The notes beneath the pieces were generated by a model, which saw only the letters and a list, made by a program, of their open reading frames with translations, was not told the DNA's origin and ran no database searches. A stretch of DNA of 32,755 nt from Lachnospiraceae bacterium. GTDB taxonomy: Bacteria > Bacillota > Clostridia > Lachnospirales > Lachnospiraceae. This document shows positions 7,271-15,005 of this stretch, in pieces. Position 1 is the stretch's first letter. Every line of letters starts with the position of its first letter. The stretch is from contig JAFTQM010000019.1 in the NCBI GenBank assembly GCA_017462755.1, forward strand, positions 1-32,755. The letters run 5' to 3'. Position numbers and translations under genes: made by a program.

Positions 7271-8731
7271 ATGTATAATAATGAATCCTATGAAGATAAT
7301 GAAGTTGTAGTGGAGTGTAAGGTTGCGGATATTCCGGAGGTAACGCCGAAGAAGTCCGGTACCAGAAAAAAAGTAACCAAGGCAGTGGCAGGGGTAATGT
7401 GTGCAGCACTGTTAGCTTGCGGCGGATATGCGGTCGGTGCAACCTTTGGCGGTTTCGGAAGCAGGAGTGAAGCAAAGGAGCAGTTGATACCGGAGACGGG
7501 AAAATCAGATACCGATATTCCGAATGCGACGGCAGCTTCTACGATTGCGTTGAATAATGCAAATGATGCGGCGAACAAAAAGAGCTATACCGTAGCAGAG
7601 ATTGCAGCGAATTGTATGTCCTCGGTAGTAGCAATTACCGCAAAATCGACCGAAGAGGTATATACCATGTTCGGACAAGCGCAGCAGTATGAGAGCGAGG
7701 GTGCAGGCTCCGGTATCATTATTGCAAAGACGGAAGAGGAGCTGATTATTGCAACCAACAATCATGTGGTAGAAGGCGCGACGGATTTGACGGTTTGCTT
7801 CAATGATTCCGAGGAACAGATTTATGAAAGCTACATCAAGGGCTTAGATCCGTCCAGCGATTTGGCAGTCGTAGCGGTAGCGTTGGAGGATATTCCAGCA
7901 GAAGTATTGAAGACCTTGACAGTTGCAAGACTTGGAGATTCGGATAAATGCGTGATTGGTGAGCAGGTGGTAGCCATCGGTAATGCGCTGGGCTATGGAC
8001 AGTCTCTGACCTCCGGTTACGTTAGTGCCTTGAATCGTGAAGTAACGGTAGATGAGGTAACCTATCAGCTGATTCAGACCGATGCTGCGATTAATCCGGG
8101 AAACAGTGGCGGTGCCTTGTTCAATATGTACGGCGAAGTAATCGGAATCAATTCGGTAAAGCTTGCAGCGAATGAGGTAGAGGGCATTGGTTATGCGATT
8201 CCGATTTCGGATGCGGTGCCGATTCTGACCATGCTTGCAGAGCGAGAAGCGCGTGAAGCAGTGGCAGAGGAGGAGCAGGGCTATCTTGGTATCAGCGGAA
8301 GTGATGTCGGCTCCACCATGGCAAGCGGTTACAATATGCCGGTCGGTGTGTATGTCAGCGAGGTTACCGAGGATTCGGCGGCAGAAAAAGCAGGTGTTGT
8401 AAAGGGTGATATCATTACTGCATTTGACAAGATGAACGTAAGCACCATGACACAGTTGAAGGGATACCTGCAGTATTATAAGGCAGGAGAGACCGTAGAG
8501 CTTACGGTAAAGCGTCTGGAGGACGGAGAATACAAGGAGTATACGTTAGAAATCACATTGCAGGAAAAGCCGGAGTCCATGAAGGCTTCCGCGGAGCAGG
8601 AAGAAAATAACAGCAACGAACGCAATGAGAACAATTATGGCGGCGGTTACGACAGAGGCTACGGAAACAGCTATGGATATGGTTTTGATTCGGATATGCA
8701 GGATTTCTTCCGGTATTTCTTTGGAAGATAA
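7271..8731 (+). CDS. HtrA/DegP-like membrane serine protease with PDZ domain
   Basis: A trypsin-like protease for quality control of exported proteins. It has a cytosolic N-terminus of about 37 residues, a single membrane anchor at about 38-60 (VTKAVAGVMCAALLACGGYAVGA, shown in part), an outward-facing linker, a protease domain, one PDZ domain (about 335-435), and a Gly/Tyr-rich tail. The catalytic triad is visible as H165 (NNHVVEGA), D197 (SSDLAVV) and S279 (NPGNSGGALF). ATG 7271 is preferred: GGAG at 7260-7263 sits 7 nt before it, while ATG 7247 has no ribosome binding site. The length, 486 aa, fits HtrA/DegP-like (YkdA/YvtA) proteins of Gram-positives. The tail NNYGGGYDRGYGNSYGYG is low-complexity and not part of the usual family. 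It is monocistronic, ending at a terminator. Confidence 0.92.
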   Translation: MYNNESYEDNEVVVECKVADIPEVTPKKSGTRKKVTKAVAGVMCAALLACGGYAVGATFGGFGSRSEAKEQLIPETGKSDTDIPNATAASTIALNNANDAANKKSYTVAEIAANCMSSVVAITAKSTEEVYTMFGQAQQYESEGAGSGIIIAKTEEELIIATNNHVVEGATDLTVCFNDSEEQIYESYIKGLDPSSDLAVVAVALEDIPAEVLKTLTVARLGDSDKCVIGEQVVAIGNALGYGQSLTSGYVSALNREVTVDEVTYQLIQTDAAINPGNSGGALFNMYGEVIGINSVKLAANEVEGIGYAIPISDAVPILTMLAEREAREAVAEEEQGYLGISGSDVGSTMASGYNMPVGVYVSEVTEDSAAEKAGVVKGDIITAFDKMNVSTMTQLKGYLQYYKAGETVELTVKRLEDGEYKEYTLEITLQEKPESMKASAEQEENNSNERNENNYGGGYDRGYGNSYGYGFDSDMQDFFRYFFGR

Positions 8732-8772
8732 TAGGATAGACATCCAAAAGCAGAAAAGAATAAATGCAGGAG

Positions 8773-8797
8773 GTGACGGTGTATGCCGTCACTTTTT
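8773..8797 (+). terminator. Rho-independent terminator after the HtrA gene
   Basis: GTGACGG (8773-8779) pairs perfectly with CCGTCAC (8786-8792) across a 6-nt loop and is followed by TTTTT. It ends the protease transcript 42 nt after its stop. Confidence 0.85.
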
Positions 8798-8854
8798 GCA
8801 TAGAAGGAAGAAGTTGCATCGGAATTACAAACCTGCTGTTACGCCGCGCCATGC

Positions 8855-8883
8855 TTGACCCTCTATCTGAAATGTGGTATATT
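8855..8883 (+). promoter_or_regulatory. Sigma-A promoter for the lipoprotein-hflX operon
   Basis: TTGACC at 8855-8860 and TATATT at 8878-8883 are separated by exactly 17 nt. The predicted start is about 35 nt before the lipoprotein start codon. This also argues against an in-frame N-terminal extension reaching back to 8764. Confidence 0.75.
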
Positions 8884-8922
8884 TTTCATACGGAACAACG
8901 CAAAAAAGCGGGCGGAGGAAAC

Positions 8923-10188
8923 ATGATTCGAAAAAAGATAAAAGTATTTGGATGTGGAATTATTATGGCAGCGATGCTGGTTTCTTGTGCAGCAGAGCAG
9001 AGCCTGAGAGAATATGAAAAGGGTGTGTTGGCCTATCAGGCGGGAAATTTTACGGAGGCTACGACATATTTTGAAGCAGCCCTGCAAAAAAATCCGGACA
9101 AGGCAGAATATTATCTGTATTACGGGTACACACTGATGGAGCTTGGACGGTATGATGAGGCACAGGCGCAGTTTGAAAAAGCCATGCTGGACAAGGAGAT
9201 TGCAGCGGTCAGAGATAATACCAAGCGTGCCTATCGGGGAGCCGGGATTGCCGCATATTACCGGGGAGATTTGCAACAGGCAATGATTTATCTGCACCTT
9301 GCATATCAGATGGAGGAACTGCCGGAGCTGAATGCAGATATTTTGGCATACACACAGCAGATTGAGTTAGAACGGGTAAACAGCTATCTGAATATGGGAA
9401 GCATAGCAAAGGCGCAGGAGCTCTGTGATTCTTTTGAAAAGATGTACGGAAGTGACAATGCGACGCTGTGGTTAGCAAAGGGAAGCATTGCGGTAACGCA
9501 AAAGGAATACAGCGAGGCGGCAAAATACTATGAGCAGGCACTTCTGTTTGGCAGTGATACCATTGAGACAAGGATTGCTATTGTTGCAAACTGGAGTATG
9601 GCAATGCAGCAGGAAACGATGGCGGAAGCAGACAAGACGGTTGCAGAGGGAAGAGTACAGGAGGTAGTCACGACACTGCGAACCATGTCTCCGACAAATT
9701 CGAAGGAGCAGCGGGATATGGGCTTACTCTTTTATCTGGTGGGGGAGTTTGAAGCTGCAAAAAGTCTTTTGCAACCGTTATATGATGAGGGAGAGGCGGA
9801 GCTTGGAGTGCAGCTGGCACAGATTGCAATTGCAAATAAGCAGTATCCGGAGGCAGTGCCGTTGTTACAGGAAATTGCAGACCGACGCCTTAAGGAAGAT
9901 GCTTCGTGTGAAGAGGAATGCTTTCAGGCAGCTTTTTGTGCGGCAAAGGCAGGCGAGCTTGCAGTGGCGGAGAATTATTGCACCCAGGGACGTTGGCAGG
10001 CAGAGGATGCCGGAAAAAGTCTGCAGCGGTGGGAACGACTTTCTCTTTATATTTCTTCGCAGCAGGGGGAATATGAGGAGGCCTATGAGGAGCTGGAGGC
10101 ATATGTAGAAGCTTATTTGACACCGGATTCGGGCGATTGGGAAGCGTATGCCAGAGAACTTCAGTATCTGGAATACCGACTGGATTAA
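8923..10188 (+). CDS. TPR-repeat lipoprotein
   Basis: A 421-aa surface lipoprotein expected to act as a protein-interaction scaffold. The N-terminus MIRKKIKVFGCGIIMAAML is a signal peptide followed by the lipobox LVSC, so the mature protein starts at the Cys. The body is tetratricopeptide repeats. The clearest are GVLAYQAGNFTEATTYFEAA, YYGYTLMELGRYDEAQAQFE and AKGSIAVTQKEYSEAAKYYE, with more degenerate helical pairs to the C-terminus. GGAGG at 8914-8918 supports ATG 8923. The open frame continues upstream, but a terminator and a promoter lie inside that stretch. hflX follows after 18 nt, so the two are probably co-transcribed. The partner protein is unknown. Confidence 0.88.
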   Translation: MIRKKIKVFGCGIIMAAMLVSCAAEQSLREYEKGVLAYQAGNFTEATTYFEAALQKNPDKAEYYLYYGYTLMELGRYDEAQAQFEKAMLDKEIAAVRDNTKRAYRGAGIAAYYRGDLQQAMIYLHLAYQMEELPELNADILAYTQQIELERVNSYLNMGSIAKAQELCDSFEKMYGSDNATLWLAKGSIAVTQKEYSEAAKYYEQALLFGSDTIETRIAIVANWSMAMQQETMAEADKTVAEGRVQEVVTTLRTMSPTNSKEQRDMGLLFYLVGEFEAAKSLLQPLYDEGEAELGVQLAQIAIANKQYPEAVPLLQEIADRRLKEDASCEEECFQAAFCAAKAGELAVAENYCTQGRWQAEDAGKSLQRWERLSLYISSQQGEYEEAYEELEAYVEAYLTPDSGDWEAYARELQYLEYRLD

Positions 10189-10206
10189 GTTAGGAGGCTT
10201 TAGAAT

Positions 10207-11457
10207 ATGAGTGCTTTATTTGAAATAAAAGAAGAGCGGGAGCGGGTAATACTGCTTGGAGTGCAGGTATCGGACAATGACGATACGATGGAATCGTTAG
10301 CGGAGCTAAAGGAGTTAGCGAAGACAGCAGGTGCAGAAACCTTGGATATCATAGTTCAGAATAGAGAAAGCGTACATCCGGGAACGTATATCGGAAAAGG
10401 AAAAATCGAAGAGGTTGGAATGCGGGTTGCAGAATTAGATGCGACCGGTGTTATTTGTGATGATGAGCTTTCCCCGGCGCAGCTAAAAAATCTGGAAGCA
10501 GCGCTGCAGTGCAAGGTAATGGATCGTACCATGCTGATTTTGGATATTTTTGCGCAGCATGCCGTTACCAGAGAGGGAAAGATACAGGTAGAGCTGGCAC
10601 AGTTAAAATATCGTCAGAGCCGTTTGGTTGGTATGCATGCGTCCTTGTCCAGGTTGGGCGGAGGTATCGGTACCAGAGGACCGGGAGAGAAGAAGTTGGA
10701 GATTGACCGTCGTCTGATTCGTGACCGGATTGCCAATCTGAATAGGGAGCTTGCGGAGGTAAAGAAAAATCGTGAGGTGGCACGCGCGCTTCGCAGCAAA
10801 AATCTGATTCCGGTGGCAGCAATTGTCGGTTATACCAATGCAGGTAAGTCTACCTTGCTGAATCATCTGACGAATGCAGGCGTACTGGAGGAAAATATGC
10901 TTTTCGCGACGCTGGATCCGACGACGCGTAATTTGGAGCTGGAAAGCGGCGAACAGCTGCTGCTTACCGATACCGTAGGTTTTATTCGCAAGCTGCCGCA
11001 TCATCTGATTGACGCGTTTCGTTCTACACTCGAAGAAGCAAAATATTCCGACTTTATTCTACACATTGTCGATGCCTCCAATGAAGAGGCAGAGAAGCAG
11101 ATGTACGTGGTTTATGAGACCTTACGCCAGTTAGAGGTAAAGGATAAACCGATTATTACGGTCTTTAATAAAAAGGATTTAATCACGTCAGAAAGGATAA
11201 TTAAGGACTTAAAGGCGGATGCTTCGGTTTGGATTTCAGCGAAAACAGGAGATGGTGTAGAAAAGCTGTTGGAAACCATCAGTGATTTGCTGAAGGAGCA
11301 GAAGATGCTGGTAGAAAAAGTATTTTCTTACGCCGAGGCAGGAAAAATCCAACAGATTCGAAAATACGGACAGCTGCTGGAGGAGGAATACCGGGAGGAT
11401 GGAATTTTTGTCCGCGCGTATGTTCCAAAGGAAGTTTTTTATGCGATAGAAAAGTAG
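10207..11457 (+). CDS. hflX: GTPase HflX
   Basis: A ribosome-associated GTPase of the Obg-HflX superfamily, known in other bacteria to split or rescue stalled 70S ribosomes under stress. At 416 aa it has the HflX N-terminal domain with VHPGTYIGKGKIEEV, the glycine-rich linker SRLGGGIGTRGPGEKKLE, and a G domain: G1 GYTNAGKST at about 208-216, the switch region DPTTRN, G3 DTVGFIRKLPHHLIDAF, and G4 NKKDL. A short C-terminal domain follows, shorter than in E. coli HflX as is usual in Firmicutes. The start has AGGAGG 8-9 nt upstream. It is the second gene of the TPR-lipoprotein operon and ends before a long hairpin terminator. Confidence 0.96.
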   Translation: MSALFEIKEERERVILLGVQVSDNDDTMESLAELKELAKTAGAETLDIIVQNRESVHPGTYIGKGKIEEVGMRVAELDATGVICDDELSPAQLKNLEAALQCKVMDRTMLILDIFAQHAVTREGKIQVELAQLKYRQSRLVGMHASLSRLGGGIGTRGPGEKKLEIDRRLIRDRIANLNRELAEVKKNREVARALRSKNLIPVAAIVGYTNAGKSTLLNHLTNAGVLEENMLFATLDPTTRNLELESGEQLLLTDTVGFIRKLPHHLIDAFRSTLEEAKYSDFILHIVDASNEEAEKQMYVVYETLRQLEVKDKPIITVFNKKDLITSERIIKDLKADASVWISAKTGDGVEKLLETISDLLKEQKMLVEKVFSYAEAGKIQQIRKYGQLLEEEYREDGIFVRAYVPKEVFYAIEK

Positions 11458-11511
11458 TCGCTTTGCGCGTCTAAAAGACTACACTTGTGTACAAAAAAGC
11501 AGTTGGAAAAG

Positions 11512-11525
11512 TTCGAATATTCGAA
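11512..11525. repeat. Perfect 14-bp palindrome TTCGAATATTCGAA
   Basis: An uninterrupted self-complementary 14-mer in the gap after hflX, upstream of the hairpin terminator. It lies too far from the nrdD promoter (about 140 bp) for an obvious operator role and lacks a U-tract. Its function is unknown. Confidence 0.45.
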
Positions 11526-11548
11526 AAATAAATGAGCAAAAATTGGTA

Positions 11549-11599
11549 AAAATGAGCGGAGACCGCACAAATCAAGGTGTGCAGGACTTCGCTTATTTT
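11549..11599 (+). terminator. Long hairpin terminator of the hflX operon
   Basis: The arm at 11549-11569 (AAAATGAGCGGAGACC then GCACA) pairs with 11578-11599 (TGTGC then AGGACTTCGCTTATTTT), giving about 20 pairs with a few G-U pairs and one bulge. The 8-nt loop is AATCAAGG. The A-rich 5' side and U-rich 3' side make it potentially bidirectional. It insulates the nrdD regulatory region. Confidence 0.75.
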
Positions 11600-11610
11600 G
11601 TGACAATATA

Positions 11611-11626
11611 CCACAAGATATAGTAC
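11611..11626. promoter_or_regulatory. NrdR box 1
   Basis: CCACAAGATATAGTAC matches the 16-bp partly palindromic NrdR-box pattern acaCwAtATaTwGtgt at nearly all core positions, with core CAAGATATAG at 11614-11623. NrdR is the ATP/dATP-sensing repressor of ribonucleotide reductase genes. The repressor gene itself is not in the window. Confidence 0.82.
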
Positions 11627-11641
11627 ACGGTTGTAGAACGA

Positions 11642-11657
11642 AAAATATATCTTGTAG
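11642..11657. promoter_or_regulatory. NrdR box 2
   Basis: AAAATATATCTTGTAG is a second NrdR-like box with core ATATATCTTG at 11645-11654. The two core centres (11618.5 and 11649.5) are 31 bp apart, the roughly three-turn spacing typical of paired NrdR boxes. It ends 5 bp before the -35 element of the nrdD promoter. Confidence 0.8.
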
Positions 11658-11662
11658 TATTA

Positions 11663-11691
11663 TTGACGAGCCTTTCAGAATCTGCTAGAAT
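11663..11691 (+). promoter_or_regulatory. Sigma-A promoter of nrdD
   Basis: TTGACG at 11663-11668 and TAGAAT at 11686-11691 are separated by exactly 17 nt. It lies directly downstream of the NrdR boxes. The leader to the nrdD start is about 75 nt. Confidence 0.78.
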
Positions 11692-11772
11692 GATTTGCGT
11701 AGCATTTCATAGTCAAACGAATGCTGCGATAAGAAAAAGACACAGTACATTGGGGAAGGAAAGGTGAAACTT

Positions 11773-14193
11773 ATGTTTCGGGTAGTCAAAAGAGATGGGG
11801 AAGTAGCAGAGTTTAATCTGGAGAAAATCAGTGCGGCGATTTTGAAGGCGTTCAATGCGACCAAAAAGCTTTACAATGAGGACATTATCAGCCTGCTGAC
11901 CTTGCGGGTTACCTCTGATTTTCAGGACAAGATTAAGGATGACTGTATCACGGTAGAGGATATTCAGGACAGTGTGGAGCACACGCTGGAGCAGTCCGGT
12001 TATACGGATGTTGCAAAGGCATATATCCTGTATCGCAAGAGCCGTGAAAAAATCCGAAACATGAAATCCACCATTTTGGATTATAAAGAGATTGTGGACA
12101 GCTATGTGAAGGAGGAGGACTGGAGAGTCAAGGAGAATTCGACGGTAACCTATTCGGTGGGTGGTCTGATTCTGCACAATTCCGGTTCGATTACTGCAAA
12201 CTACTGGCTGTCTGAGATATACGATGAGGAGATTGCGAATGCACACCGCAATGCGGATATTCACATTCACGATCTTTCCATGCTGACCGGCTATTGTGCC
12301 GGCTGGTCGTTAAAGCAGCTGATTAAGGAGGGACTCGGCGGTATTCCGGGCAAGATTACCTCCGCTCCGGCAAAGCATTTGTCCACGCTTTGCAATCAAA
12401 TGGTCAATTTTCTCGGTATCATGCAGAATGAATGGGCGGGAGCGCAGGCATTTTCGTCGTTTGATACCTATCTGGCACCGTTTGTAAAGATTGACAACCT
12501 TTCTTATGAGGAGGTAAAGCAGTGTATTCAGTGCTTTATCTACGGTGTCAATACACCGAGCCGCTGGGGAACTCAGGCGCCGTTCTCGAATATTACGCTG
12601 GATTGGACGGTACCGGAGGATTTGGCAGAGTTAAACTGTATCATCGGCGGCAAGGAAGTCGATTTTAAATACAAGGATTGTAAGGCAGAGATGGACATGG
12701 TCAATAAGGCATTTATCGAGATTATGATTGAGGGTGATGCGAATGGAAGAGGGTTCCAGTATCCGATTCCGACCTATTCCATTACAAGCGATTTTGACTG
12801 GTCCGATACCGAGAACAATCGTCTGCTGTTTGAAATGACCGCGAAGTACGGTACTCCGTATTTTTCAAACTATATCAACAGTGATATGAAGCCGAGTGAT
12901 GTGCGTTCGATGTGCTGCCGTCTGCGTCTCGATTTGAGAGAATTGCGCAAAAAGACCGGTGGCTTCTTCGGCAGCGGCGAGAGTACCGGTTCGGTGGGCG
13001 TGGTTACGATTAATATGCCGCGTATCGCATATTTAGCAAACAATGAGGATGAATTTTTCCGCAGACTGGAATATATGATGGATTTGGCAGCGCGTTCGCT
13101 GAAGGTAAAGAGGGATGTGATTACAAGGCTGTTAGAGGAAGGCTTGTATCCGTATACCAAGCGTTATCTCGGTACCTTCTCCAATCATTTCTCGACCATT
13201 GGTCTGGTCGGTATGAATGAGGTGGGCTTAAACGCGAGATGGCTGATGAAGGATATGACGCATGAGGAGACCCAAAAGTTTTCGATAAAGGTACTGAATC
13301 ACATGAGAGAGCGTCTGAGCGACTATCAGGAGGAGTACGGTGATTTGTACAATTTGGAGGCAACACCGGCAGAATCGACCAGCTATCGTCTGGCAAAGCA
13401 TGACAGAAAGCGCTGGCCGAACATTCAGACCGCAGGCAAGGCGGGGGATACCCCGTATTACACCAACAGCTCGCACCTGCCGGTAGATTATACCGCAGAT
13501 ATCTTTGAGGCGGTGGATATTCAGGATGAGCTGCAGACACTGTATACCTCAGGTACGGTATTCCATGCGTTTTTAGGTGAGAAGCTTCCGGACTGGCAGG
13601 CAGCAGCCAAGCTGGTGCGGACGATTGCAACGAATTATCGTTTGCCGTATTATACCATGTCACCGACCTATTCGATTTGTAAAAATCACGGCTATATCAG
13701 CGGTGAGGTATATACCTGTCCGCATTGCGGTGAGACGACGGAGGTATATTCGAGAATTACCGGTTATTATCGTCCGGTACAAAACTGGAATGCAGGTAAG
13801 TCACAGGAATATAAGAACCGTCAGAATTATGACATGACCAAATCGTGCTATATGCCGTCAAGTGCAGAAGAGAAAGCGCAATGTGAATGTGCGGCACAGG
13901 AAGCGGCAGTCACGATTGATCTCGGGGAGCCGGAGGCGATGCTTGAATGGAGAGAGCCAAAGTTGTTTGGCGATGGTATATATCTTTTTATAACTAAGAC
14001 GTGTCCGAATTGTCAGTTGGTAAAAGGATTTTTAAAGAATGTGGATTATACAATAATAGATGCAGAAGAGAATCCGGAGCTGGTGGAGAAGTATGGTATA
14101 ATGCAGGCACCAACACTGTTAGTGGTAGAAGAGGGTGCATTTATGTTCTATGCCAATGCATCCAATATCCGGAAATATATCGAAACAATGTAA
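11773..14193 (+). CDS. nrdD: Anaerobic ribonucleoside-triphosphate reductase with fused redoxin
   Basis: A class III ribonucleotide reductase that makes dNTPs under anoxia using a glycyl radical. The N-terminal ATP-cone (FRVVKRDGEVAEFNLEKI) should bind ATP/dATP. The catalytic barrel includes SMCCRLRLDLRELRKKTGGFFG. A zinc-type region holds CKNHGY and TCPHCG. The glycyl radical Gly is about residue 664 in RITGYYRP. After the normal end near QEYKNRQNY, a linker leads to an extra domain (about 735-806) with TKTCPNCQLVK, C744 and C747, resembling a glutaredoxin/NrdH-like redoxin with a cis-Pro segment (MQAPTLLV). This suggests built-in thiol reductant rather than formate. ATG 11773 is favoured over GTG 11764: AAAGGTG precedes it, and relatives begin M(F/Y)RVxKRDG. 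The activase nrdG is not adjacent. Paired NrdR boxes imply repression by NrdR. Confidence 0.95.
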   Translation: MFRVVKRDGEVAEFNLEKISAAILKAFNATKKLYNEDIISLLTLRVTSDFQDKIKDDCITVEDIQDSVEHTLEQSGYTDVAKAYILYRKSREKIRNMKSTILDYKEIVDSYVKEEDWRVKENSTVTYSVGGLILHNSGSITANYWLSEIYDEEIANAHRNADIHIHDLSMLTGYCAGWSLKQLIKEGLGGIPGKITSAPAKHLSTLCNQMVNFLGIMQNEWAGAQAFSSFDTYLAPFVKIDNLSYEEVKQCIQCFIYGVNTPSRWGTQAPFSNITLDWTVPEDLAELNCIIGGKEVDFKYKDCKAEMDMVNKAFIEIMIEGDANGRGFQYPIPTYSITSDFDWSDTENNRLLFEMTAKYGTPYFSNYINSDMKPSDVRSMCCRLRLDLRELRKKTGGFFGSGESTGSVGVVTINMPRIAYLANNEDEFFRRLEYMMDLAARSLKVKRDVITRLLEEGLYPYTKRYLGTFSNHFSTIGLVGMNEVGLNARWLMKDMTHEETQKFSIKVLNHMRERLSDYQEEYGDLYNLEATPAESTSYRLAKHDRKRWPNIQTAGKAGDTPYYTNSSHLPVDYTADIFEAVDIQDELQTLYTSGTVFHAFLGEKLPDWQAAAKLVRTIATNYRLPYYTMSPTYSICKNHGYISGEVYTCPHCGETTEVYSRITGYYRPVQNWNAGKSQEYKNRQNYDMTKSCYMPSSAEEKAQCECAAQEAAVTIDLGEPEAMLEWREPKLFGDGIYLFITKTCPNCQLVKGFLKNVDYTIIDAEENPELVEKYGIMQAPTLLVVEEGAFMFYANASNIRKYIETM

Positions 14194-14214
14194 GAAATTG
14201 AGATGGAGGAAACA

Positions 14215-14892
14215 ATGGGAACGATTACAATTTTGCCGGAGACAACAAAGGACCCGATTACTCTGATTGGCAGACGTGCGGGCGTATGCTGGGGCGGAGA
14301 TGTCGAGGACGAGGAAAAGAACTATAAAAGGGGCATGGATTGCATCGTATCCAATCACGGAAGAACGATGGAGTATGTCAATGTGGAGCTGGTGTTAGAC
14401 GGTTATAGCGCCAGAGTTATTCGGGAATGGTATACTCACATCGGCGGTGCGCCGACCCGTCTGCAGTCGAGTACACGTTACATCAATTATCAGGCAGGGT
14501 TTGACTATGTGGTTCCGCACAGCATTCAAAAAAAAGAAGAGGCACTTGCACTGTACGAAAAGGCAATGAGTGATATTCAGACGGCTCTGCAGCAGTTAGA
14601 GGAGCTTGGTATTGCCAGAGAGGATTCTGCAATGCTGCTTCCGCTTGGTATGAGTACGAAGATTGTAGATAAGCGGAATTTGCGCAATTTGGTAGATATG
14701 AGCCGCCAGAGAATGTGTACCAGAGCTTACTGGGAATACCGGGAGCTGTTCCGTGATTTGTGCAAGGCATTGAGTGAATATTCGGAGGAATGGAACTGGA
14801 TTGTAAAAAATCTGTTTGCACCGAAATGTGATGTAGCGGGTTATTGCACGGAGCGCAAATCCTGCGGCAGGCACGAAAAGAAAGCAGAATAA
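14215..14892 (+). CDS. thyX: Flavin-dependent thymidylate synthase ThyX
   Basis: Converts dUMP to dTMP using FAD, NADPH and methylene-THF. The 225-aa protein has the central signature region at about 73-92 (YTHIGGAPTRLQSSTRY), followed by the conserved C-terminal NLRNLVDMSRQRMCTRAYWE segment, where the Arg corresponds to the substrate-contacting Arg of ThyX. The classic RHRxxSxNExSxRY motif is divergent: the STRY end and the His are kept, but the stretch between is two residues longer. I recognise this as the variant found in Clostridial ThyX proteins; that is recall, not a search. ATG 14215 is chosen over ATG 14203 because GGAGG at 14205-14209 sits 5 nt before it. It follows nrdD by 21 nt, so it is co-transcribed and presumably co-regulated by NrdR. 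Confidence 0.82.
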   Translation: MGTITILPETTKDPITLIGRRAGVCWGGDVEDEEKNYKRGMDCIVSNHGRTMEYVNVELVLDGYSARVIREWYTHIGGAPTRLQSSTRYINYQAGFDYVVPHSIQKKEEALALYEKAMSDIQTALQQLEELGIAREDSAMLLPLGMSTKIVDKRNLRNLVDMSRQRMCTRAYWEYRELFRDLCKALSEYSEEWNWIVKNLFAPKCDVAGYCTERKSCGRHEKKAE

Positions 14893-14902
14893 CGGCGTGG
14901 TA

Positions 14903-14960
14903 TCACCTGACCAAAGCAGGTGAATCGTACAGACAGGCTGTGGCAGAGGCGACAGCCTGT
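14903..14960 (+). other. Tandem hairpins between thyX and nudix gene
   Basis: Two perfect hairpins are seen: TCACCTG (14903-14909) with CAGGTGA (14917-14923), and ACAGGCTG (14933-14940) with CAGCCTGT (14953-14960). The second is followed by TTT then GAATTG. A third small one, GCGGC-TTT-GCCGC, lies just after, at about 14972-14984, before the nudix ribosome binding site. The second could be a leaky terminator or an mRNA-processing or stability element. Confidence 0.55.
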
Positions 14961-15005
14961 TTTGAATTGTGGCGGCTTTGCCGCGTTAAAGCAGGAGGGG
15001 AACGG

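Noticed and set aside
8764-8922. In-frame N-terminal extension of the TPR lipoprotein
   Set aside because: The stretch contains a rho-independent terminator and a TTGACC-17-TATATT promoter. A proper signal peptide with lipobox starts at 8923 behind GGAGG.
14844-15005. N-terminal extension of the NUDIX gene overlapping thyX
   Set aside because: It runs through hairpins, lacks a ribosome binding site, and shows no family similarity before 15006.
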